Assembly (NCBI GenBank): GCA_963736425.1
Contig: CAVTOX010000005.1
Span: forward strand, 62,001 to 126,000
Reading direction: 5' to 3'
Length of the DNA stretch: 64,000 nt
Origin: Prado023 sp963736425
Lineage (GTDB): Bacteria; Actinomycetota; Actinomycetes; S36-B12; CAIYMF01
The notes beneath the pieces are model-generated. The model worked only from the letters and a program-made list of their open reading frames with translations, was not told where the DNA came from and did not search any database. The translations under genes were made by a program, and so were the position numbers. This document shows, one piece after another, positions 58,353 through 64,000 of the stretch. Numbering within the stretch: position 1 is the stretch's first letter; the number at the start of each line of letters is the position of its first letter.

Positions 58353-59103
58353 CGTAGGCCCCGGAGATCCCACCGTCGACCAGGAAGTTCGACGCGGTGA
58401 TGAACGACGAGTCGTCCGAGGCCAGGAATGCCACGGCCGCCGCGATCTCCTCCGGCTCGGCGAACCGGCCCATCGGGATGTGCACGAGGCGTCGAGCGGC
58501 CCGCTCGGGGTCCTTGGCGAACAGCTCCTGCAGGAGCGGGGTGTTCACCGGGCCGGGCGACAGCGCGTTGACCCGGATGCCCTCGCGCGCGAACTGGACG
58601 CCGAGCTCCCGGGTCATCGCCAGCACCCCACCCTTGGACGCGGTGTAGGAGATCTGCGAGGTCGCGGCGGCCATGGTCGCCACGAAGGACGCGGTGTTGA
58701 TGATCGAGCCCCTGCCCTGGCGCTGCATGTAGGGCAGGACCTCCTTGCAGCACAGGAACACCGAGGTGAGGTTCACCTCCTGCACGCGCCGCCAGGCGTC
58801 GATCCCGGTGGTCAGGATCGAGTCGTCGTCCGGCGGGGAGATCCCGGCGTTGTGGAATGAGATGTCGATCGAGCCGTAGGTGTCGAACGCCGTCGCGCAC
58901 ATGCGCGCGACGTCGTCGGCGTTGGTCACGTCGGCGACGACCGGAGTGCCGCCCACCTCATCTGCCACCGCGGCCACGGTCGCGGCGTTCAGGTCGACGG
59001 CCACGATCCTGGCCCCCTCGGCGGCCAGCCGTCGGGATGTGGCCAGGCCGATCCCGCTGCCGGCGCCGGTGATGATGGCCACACGGCCCTCAAGTCGCTG
59101 CAC
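58339..59103 (-). CDS. SDR-family oxidoreductase in the gamma-glutamyl amine cluster
   Basis: A 254-residue classical SDR. ITGAGSGIGLATSRRLA binds NAD(P), HNAGISPPDD follows the Rossmann core, NTASF and YTASKGGV give the Ser-Tyr-Lys triad, and SPGPVNTPL and NFLVDGGISGAYV close the fold. It resembles 3-oxoacyl-ACP reductase-type enzymes. GAGGAG lies 5 bases before GTG 59103. Position between PuuD-like and aldehyde dehydrogenase genes suggests it acts on an aldehyde or hydroxy product of amine breakdown, for instance succinic semialdehyde; unproven. Confidence 0.9.
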   Translation of the reverse strand: MQRLEGRVAIITGAGSGIGLATSRRLAAEGARIVAVDLNAATVAAVADEVGGTPVVADVTNADDVARMCATAFDTYGSIDISFHNAGISPPDDDSILTTGIDAWRRVQEVNLTSVFLCCKEVLPYMQRQGRGSIINTASFVATMAAATSQISYTASKGGVLAMTRELGVQFAREGIRVNALSPGPVNTPLLQELFAKDPERAARRLVHIPMGRFAEPEEIAAAVAFLASDDSSFITASNFLVDGGISGAYVTPL

Positions 59104-59153
59104 GTGTACTCCTCGGTGTCTGGTGCTCGGGATGGGTTGGGTGGTTGCGCCGG

Positions 59154-60518
59154 TCACTCGGTGCTGATGAAGACGTTCTTGGTCTCGGTGAACGCGTCGA
59201 GGGCGTCCGGGCCGAGCTCGCGGCCCAGGCCGCTGGCCTTGTACCCGCCGAAGGGCGTCCAGTACCGCACCGACGAGTGCGAGTTGACCGAGAGGTTGCC
59301 CGCCTGGACCCCGCGGGCGACCCGCAGGCCGCGGCCGAGGTTGGTCGTCCAGATGGATCCGGACAGTCCGTACTGGGAGTCATTGGCGATGCGGATCGCG
59401 TCGGCCTCGTCCTCGAACGGGATCACGACGACGACCGGGCCGAAGATCTCCTCGACGCACGCGGGAGCATCGGCGGCAACCGGCGCCAGGACCGTCGGCG
59501 GGAACCACCAGCCCGGGCCCTCGGGCGCCGAGCCGCGGAAGGCCACCGGGGCGTCGTCGGGCACGAAGGACGCCACCCGATCGCGGTGCTCGGCGGAGAT
59601 CAGCGGACCCATCTCGGCGGTGTCGAGGGTCGGATCCTCGACCCGCACCCCCTGCACGGCCGACTCGAACAGCTCCATGAACCGGTCGTACGCGCTGCGC
59701 TGCACGAGGATCCGCGACCGGGCGCAGCAGTCCTGGCCGGCGTTGTCGAACACGGCGTAGGGGGCGCTCGCCGCGGCGCGCTCGAGGTCCGCGTCCGCGA
59801 ACACGATGTTCGCGCTCTTGCCGCCCAGCTCGAGGGTCACTGGCTTCACCTGAGCGGCGCAGCCGGCCATGACGCGCACGCCGACCTCCGTCGACCCGGT
59901 GAACACCACCTTGCGCACGTCCGGGTGGGTCACGAGACGCTCGCCGACGATCGAGCCCTTGCCGGGGACCACGGTGAGCACGTGCTCGGGCAGGCCTGCC
60001 TCCAGCGCCAGCTCACCCAGGCGGATCGCGGTCAGCGGGGTGAGCTGCGCGGGCTTGAGCACGACCGTGTTGCCCGCCGCGAGGGCGGGTCCGAACCCCC
60101 AACCCGCGATGGGCATCGGGAAGTTCCACGGGGCGATCACCCCGACCACTCCCAGCGGCTCCTTGAAGGTGATGTCCACGCCGCCGGCGACCGGGATCTG
60201 CCGGCCGAACAACCGCTCCGGGGCTCCGGCGTAGTAGGCGAGCACGTCGCGGACGTTGCCGGCCTCCCAGCGGGCGTTGCCGATGGTGTGCCCGGAGTTG
60301 GCGACCTCGATCTGCGCGAGCTCCTCGATGTGCTCGTCGACCACCGCCGCGAAGCGCCGGAGGAGGCGCGCGCGGTCACCCGGGGTGACATCCCGCCAGG
60401 CGGGGAACGCCCGGGCGGCCCGGGCGATCGCCTCGTCGGCGCCGGCGAGGTCGGTCAGCTCGACCGTGGCGACCCTGGCCTCGGTGGCGGGGTTGATCAC
60501 GTCGTGGGTGGTGCTCAT
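59154..60518 (-). CDS. Aldehyde dehydrogenase (PuuC-like)
   Basis: A 454-residue NAD(P)-dependent aldehyde dehydrogenase. The catalytic Cys is in NAGQDCCARSR, the base Glu in LELGGKSAN, and the cofactor-binding PWNFPMP and GSTEVG segments are intact; the C-terminus ends KNVFISTE. AGGAG lies 4 bases before ATG 60518. The stop of the ligase gene lies 12 bases upstream, so the two are in one operon. In the gamma-glutamyl route it would oxidise gamma-glutamyl aminoaldehydes to the acid. Confidence 0.93.
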   Translation of the reverse strand: MSTTHDVINPATEARVATVELTDLAGADEAIARAARAFPAWRDVTPGDRARLLRRFAAVVDEHIEELAQIEVANSGHTIGNARWEAGNVRDVLAYYAGAPERLFGRQIPVAGGVDITFKEPLGVVGVIAPWNFPMPIAGWGFGPALAAGNTVVLKPAQLTPLTAIRLGELALEAGLPEHVLTVVPGKGSIVGERLVTHPDVRKVVFTGSTEVGVRVMAGCAAQVKPVTLELGGKSANIVFADADLERAAASAPYAVFDNAGQDCCARSRILVQRSAYDRFMELFESAVQGVRVEDPTLDTAEMGPLISAEHRDRVASFVPDDAPVAFRGSAPEGPGWWFPPTVLAPVAADAPACVEEIFGPVVVVIPFEDEADAIRIANDSQYGLSGSIWTTNLGRGLRVARGVQAGNLSVNSHSSVRYWTPFGGYKASGLGRELGPDALDAFTETKNVFISTE

Positions 60519-60529
60519 GATTCTCCTGC

Positions 60530-61912
60530 TCACATCCTCTCGAACCCGCGGAACCGCTCCCAGTCGGTGACCGCACGCCCGAACGCCTCAAGTTCGATCC
60601 GAGCCATGTTGGCATAGTGGTCGCGGACCTCGGCGCCGAAGGTGGCCTCCACCCACGCGCTCGACTCCCACGCCCCCAGCGCATCGCGCAGGGAGTCCGG
60701 CACGCGGGGGGCGCCGGAGGTGTAGGCGTTGCCGGTGAGGATCGGCTCGAGCGGCAGCTCCCGGATGATGCCGTCCAGACCTGCGGCGACCATCGCTGCC
60801 ACCGCCATGTACGGGTTCGCGTCCCCGCCAGGGACGCGGTTCTCCAGGCGCAGGGACTGGCCGTGGCCCACCAGCCGCAGCGCACAGGTGCGGTTGTCAC
60901 GACCCCACGCGATCGAGGTGGGTGCGAACGACCCCGCGACGAAGCGCTTGTAGGAGTTGATGTTCGGCCCGAACATCAACGTGAGCTCGTGCATGTGCGC
61001 CAACTGCCCGGCGATGAACGCCCGGCCCAGCGGCGAGAGTCCCTGCTCGTCCCGGGAGTCGGTCATCACCAGTGCGTCGTCGGTGCCGCGGAAGGACAGG
61101 TGGATGTGGCAGGAGTTGCCCTCACGCTGGTCGAACTTGCTCATGAACGTCAGCGATTGGCCCATCGCCGAGGCGATCTCCTTGGCCCCCGTCTTGTAGA
61201 CCACGTGCTGGTCGCAGGTGGTCAGCGCATCGGAGTACCGGAACGCGATCTCGTGCTGGCCCAGGTTGCACTCCCCCTTGGCCGACTCCACGATCATGCC
61301 GGCGCCGGCCATGTCCAGGCGGATCCGGCGCAGCAGGGGTTCGACGCGGGACCCACCGAGGATCGAGTAGTCGACGTTGTACTGGTTGGCCGGGTCCATG
61401 TCGCGGTACCCCGTGCGCCAGGCGTCCTCGAAGGTGTCGTTGAACACCATGAACTCCAGCTCGGTGCCGACCAGGGCGACCAGCCCCGCGTCGGCCAGGC
61501 GCGCCAGCTGCGCGCGCAGGACCTGCCGGGGGGAGGCCACGACCGGTGAGCCGTCCGCCCACGCCACGTCGGCCTGGACCATCGCGCTGCCCTCGTGCCA
61601 CGGGATGCGGCGCAGGGTGTCCAGGTCCGGCGCCATCACGAAGTCGCCGTACCCGCTCTCCCAGGAGGTCATCGGATAGCCGTCGACGGTGTTCATGTCG
61701 ACGTCCACGGCCAGCAGGTAGTTGCAGCCCTCGGTGCCGTGGCCGAGGACGTCAGACAGGAAGAACGGCGCGTGGATGCGCTTGCCGACCAGGCGGCCCT
61801 GCATGTCGGTGATCGCGACGATCACCGTGTCGATCGCCCCGCTGGCGATGTCGGCGCGCAGCGTCTCGACATCCAGCGGCGCCCGCCCACCTGAGCCCGG
61901 CACATGCGCCAT
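60530..61912 (-). CDS. Glutamine synthetase-like gamma-glutamyl amine ligase
   Basis: A 460-residue glutamine-synthetase fold enzyme that probably joins glutamate to an amine (polyamine, ethanolamine or similar) with ATP. The GS motifs are recognisable: VGTELEFMVF, GECNLGQHEIAFRY, SCHIHLSF, RFVAGSFAPTSIAWGRDNRTCALRL and LENRVPGGDANPYMA. Length and motifs match GlnA3/GlnA4/PuuA-like ligases rather than housekeeping GlnA, which is usually about 470-475 residues with a different N-terminus. First gene of the operon, divergent from the permease across a 196-base region that holds a DosR-like box. Confidence 0.92.
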   Translation of the reverse strand: MAHVPGSGGRAPLDVETLRADIASGAIDTVIVAITDMQGRLVGKRIHAPFFLSDVLGHGTEGCNYLLAVDVDMNTVDGYPMTSWESGYGDFVMAPDLDTLRRIPWHEGSAMVQADVAWADGSPVVASPRQVLRAQLARLADAGLVALVGTELEFMVFNDTFEDAWRTGYRDMDPANQYNVDYSILGGSRVEPLLRRIRLDMAGAGMIVESAKGECNLGQHEIAFRYSDALTTCDQHVVYKTGAKEIASAMGQSLTFMSKFDQREGNSCHIHLSFRGTDDALVMTDSRDEQGLSPLGRAFIAGQLAHMHELTLMFGPNINSYKRFVAGSFAPTSIAWGRDNRTCALRLVGHGQSLRLENRVPGGDANPYMAVAAMVAAGLDGIIRELPLEPILTGNAYTSGAPRVPDSLRDALGAWESSAWVEATFGAEVRDHYANMARIELEAFGRAVTDWERFRGFERM

Positions 61913-62009
61913 TCGACAGCCTCTCGACGTGCGGGCGCCGACGATCGGCCCGGTCCTGCGGATCTTGGCACATCGGGGCGGTCGATGTACGAGGCGTGTC
62001 GAGGCGCAT

Positions 62010-62029
62010 TTCGGGACTTTGGTCCCGCC
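62010..62029. promoter_or_regulatory. DosR/DevR-like operator
   Basis: The core GGGACTTTGGTCCC lies 82 bases before the permease ATG and about 100 bases from the ligase start. Compared with the mycobacterial 20-bp DosR consensus (TTSGGGACTWWAGTCCCSAA), 17 of 20 positions agree by my count. The core is a 6-bp inverted repeat with a 4-base centre. A DosR-type regulator is not encoded in the window. Confidence 0.5.
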
Positions 62030-62108
62030 GGGCCGCTACGGTCCGCTCGAGCGCACCGCGCGCCGGTCGTGGGAACCTCCCCGCGGGCTGACCAGGGAGG
62101 TACCGCGC

Positions 62109-63746
62109 ATGTCAGCAGATCTCACCCAGGCGGACGACGAAAGTCGTCTCGCCGAATTGGGCTACAAACAGGAGCTGGACCGATCGTGGTCGGGCTTCTC
62201 GAACTTCGCAATCTCGTTCTCGATCATCTCGATCCTGGCCGGCTGCTTCACCACGTTCTACTTCGGCTGGAACAACGGCGGCCCGATCGCCATCTCCGTC
62301 GGCTGGGTGGTCATCTCGGCGTTCATCATGCTGATCGGCTTCATGATGGCCGAGCTGGTGTCGGCATACCCCACCTCCGGTGGCATCTACTGGTGGGCGT
62401 CCAAGCTCGGCGGGGCCAAGGCCGGCTACTACACCGGGTGGCTCAACCTGATCGGCCTGCTGGCCATCATCGCGTCGGTCGCCTACGGCGCCGCGACGTT
62501 CCTGGACTTCGCGCTCTCGCGGTTCAGCGAGAGCTGGGCAGCGGGCTACTCCCTCGACCGCGTGTTCTGGATGTTCGTGGTCGTGCTGGCGCTGGCCACC
62601 CTGGTCAACATCTTCAGCAACCACCTGCTCGCGGTGCTGAACAACGTCTCGGTGTGGTGGCATGTGTTCGGCGCCGCCGCGGTGATCCTGATCCTGATCT
62701 TCCTGCCGGAGAACCACGCCAGCGTCTCGGAGGTCTTCACCGGCCGCGTGAACAACACCGTCGGACTCAACGGGGGCTCGACCGAGGGCCCAGGCTTCTG
62801 GTTCTACGTCCTGCCTTTGGGCCTCCTGCTCACCCAGTACACGATCACCGGCTACGACGCGTCAGCACATCTCTCCGAGGAGACCCAAGGCGCGGCCAAC
62901 GCGGCGGCCCGGGGCATCTGGCAGTCGATCTTCTACTCGGCGATCGGCGGCTGGATCCTGCTGCTGTCGTTCCTGTTCGCCGTCCAGGACAAGGATGCGG
63001 TCACGGCTGGTGGCGGTGGCGTGCAGGTCATCTTCGACCAGGCACTGAGCCCGAGGATGGCCGCAACGGTCCTGCTGATCGCCGCGATCGGCCAACTGTT
63101 CTGCACCACGGCATGCCTCACCTCGTGCTCGCGCATGCTGTTCGCGTTCAGCCGTGACGGTGCGGTCCCGGGCGCCAAGTACTGGGCGTCCCTGGACAAG
63201 AACAAGACGCCGCGCAACGCACTGCTCGCCTCCTCGGCGGTGGGCCTGATCCTGACGCTGCCGGCCCTGTGGGAGATCAACATCGGCACGGCCGATGCCC
63301 CGATCTACTCGGTGGTCGCGTTCTACGCGGTCGTCTCCATCGGTGTCGTTGGCCTCTACATGGCCTTCATCATTCCGATCTTCCTTCGCTGGCGTGCCGG
63401 CGACTCGTTCCAGCAGGGGTCGTGGAACACCGGCACCAAGTGGAAGTGGATGGCACCGTTGGCCATCGCCGAGGTCGTCATCACCTCGGTCTACTTCCTG
63501 CTGCCGCTCTACCCGGCTGGAACCCCGGGCAACGAGGCCTTCGACTGGAAGTTCGTCAACTACGCCCCCATCGTGCTCGGTGCGTCGTTGCTGGCGCTGT
63601 GGATCGGCTGGCACCTGAGTGCCAAGAAATGGTTCACCGGGCCGAAGCGGACGATCGACCTACCCGCGGGCATCACCGGCGCCGATGAGATCGCCCTGGA
63701 GCATGAGCACCACGGCTACCTCACGGGCGAGCACGAGCGCGACTGA
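62109..63746 (+). CDS. APC-family amino acid/polyamine permease
   Basis: A 545-residue transporter with about 12 hydrophobic helices, of the amino acid-polyamine-organocation superfamily. The opening RSWSGFSNFAISFSIISILAGCFTTFYFGWNNGGP is typical of the BAT1/amino acid permease branch, as are AYPTSGGIYWWASKLGG and the ITGYDASAHLSEETQGA segment. It probably imports the amine handled by the neighbouring ligase and dehydrogenase. AGGGAGG lies 9 bases before ATG 62109. It diverges from the ligase gene. Confidence 0.92.
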   Translation: MSADLTQADDESRLAELGYKQELDRSWSGFSNFAISFSIISILAGCFTTFYFGWNNGGPIAISVGWVVISAFIMLIGFMMAELVSAYPTSGGIYWWASKLGGAKAGYYTGWLNLIGLLAIIASVAYGAATFLDFALSRFSESWAAGYSLDRVFWMFVVVLALATLVNIFSNHLLAVLNNVSVWWHVFGAAAVILILIFLPENHASVSEVFTGRVNNTVGLNGGSTEGPGFWFYVLPLGLLLTQYTITGYDASAHLSEETQGAANAAARGIWQSIFYSAIGGWILLLSFLFAVQDKDAVTAGGGGVQVIFDQALSPRMAATVLLIAAIGQLFCTTACLTSCSRMLFAFSRDGAVPGAKYWASLDKNKTPRNALLASSAVGLILTLPALWEINIGTADAPIYSVVAFYAVVSIGVVGLYMAFIIPIFLRWRAGDSFQQGSWNTGTKWKWMAPLAIAEVVITSVYFLLPLYPAGTPGNEAFDWKFVNYAPIVLGASLLALWIGWHLSAKKWFTGPKRTIDLPAGITGADEIALEHEHHGYLTGEHERD

Positions 63747-63764
63747 CCCACGTTCGGCACCATC

Positions 63765-63798
63765 GGATTCCCCCTGTCACCACTGGCGGGGGGAATCC
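63765..63798 (+). terminator. Hairpin downstream of the permease
   Basis: GGATTCCCCC pairs with GGGGGAATCC: a perfect 10-bp stem with a 14-base loop, 19 bases after the permease stop. No U-run follows, so it may act as a factor-assisted terminator or serve the convergent gene too. Confidence 0.65.
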
Positions 63799-63841
63799 GC
63801 ATTTGGGGGGACGGACGGGGGATACCGGTAGTCCAGTGCAG

Positions 63842-64000
63842 TCACGCACCGGTCATGGTGCCCGAGCGAGCAGACCCGGGAGTGGGGTCCACCACGCCTC
63901 CCTGCGCCCGGGTCCAGCCGGTCTGGGCCACCAACCACTCGACAGTGCCGGGGACCACATGGTGCAGGGCGAGGACCGCCGCCAGCCGCCGCGGCGTCGC
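63842..64000 (-). CDS. C-terminal part of an unidentified gene running off the window
   Basis: On the minus strand an open frame enters from the window edge and ends at TGA 63842-63844. The 52 residues read RRLAAVLALHHVVPGTVEWLVAQTGWTRAQ and then a Pro/Gly/Ser tail, a helix-like stretch followed by a loose end. Too little is visible to name a family. Confidence 0.4.
   Translation of the reverse strand, partial: ATPRRLAAVLALHHVVPGTVEWLVAQTGWTRAQGGVVDPTPGSARSGTMTGA

Overview
The window is a gene-dense, very GC-rich stretch with frequent GTG starts and purine-rich ribosome binding sites. Its gene families (EttA-type ABC-F protein, DUF2505, Abhydrolase_9, DUF2236, DUF222/HNH, LURP-one-like, Sfp-type PPTase beside a giant synthase) point to a high-GC Gram-positive bacterium of the Actinomycetota. 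I cannot name the genus from sequence alone.

Layout. 0-12.5 kb: MscS channel, SDR/DUF2867 protein, truncated haemoglobin, alpha-glucosidase, isochorismatase-like hydrolase, a large FAD/Fe-S oxidoreductase with four frameshifts, a berberine-bridge-type flavin oxidase with one frameshift, EttA and a single-strand binding protein. 12.5-17 kb: an unusual stand-alone RNase III-like protein, a MaoC-type hotdog protein, a DUF2505 protein and an Abhydrolase_9 membrane protein. 17.3-35.4 kb: the centrepiece, a lipid/polyketide locus made of an FMN nitronate-monooxygenase-like reductase, an acyl-CoA dehydrogenase, a 3027-residue iterative synthase (KS-AT-KS-ACPx5-KR-DH, related to polyunsaturated fatty acid synthases), a fused acyl-CoA carboxylase (remnant BC C-domain-BCCP-central-CT) and a convergent Sfp-type phosphopantetheinyl transferase. 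All five carrier domains have Thr where the phosphopantetheinylated Ser is expected, and the carboxylase has lost its ATP-grasp region.

35.5-41.2 kb: alpha-amylase, fructokinase-like ROK kinase and GH32 beta-fructosidase, plus a propeller-transglutaminase protein, all broken by single-base indels. 41.3-51.4 kb: SulP transporter, type II NADH dehydrogenase, lipoprotein, DUF368 lipid-carrier transporter coupled to an SDR, P1 peptidase, DUF2236 oxygenase, a second SDR and a LURP-one-like protein. 51.4-54.9 kb: a mobile-looking zone with a DUF222/HNH gene, tRNA-Arg(TCT), and a 1.5 kb islet carrying a Fic protein flanked by a 34-bp perfect direct repeat of the tRNA 3' end. 54.9-64 kb: pentapeptide-repeat protein, divergent crotonase, NUDIX-NYN fusion, then a gamma-glutamyl amine catabolic set (PuuD-like amidase, SDR, aldehyde dehydrogenase, glutamine-synthetase-like ligase, APC permease) with a DosR-like box in front of the permease.

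Working model for the main locus: the carboxylase (with a biotin carboxylase from elsewhere) makes malonyl-CoA. The AT domain (HAFH motif, malonyl type) loads it, the two KS domains elongate on the five tandem carriers, KR and DH process the beta carbon, and the flavin enzymes upstream may reduce or desaturate. The PPTase would activate the carriers. The product is unknown; a long-chain secondary lipid is the simplest guess.

A caution: at least 20 single-base lesions lie in otherwise well-conserved genes, clustered at 7.2-7.9 kb and 36-41.4 kb. Most behave like one extra base with the reading frame intact on both sides, so they may be sequence errors rather than true gene decay.
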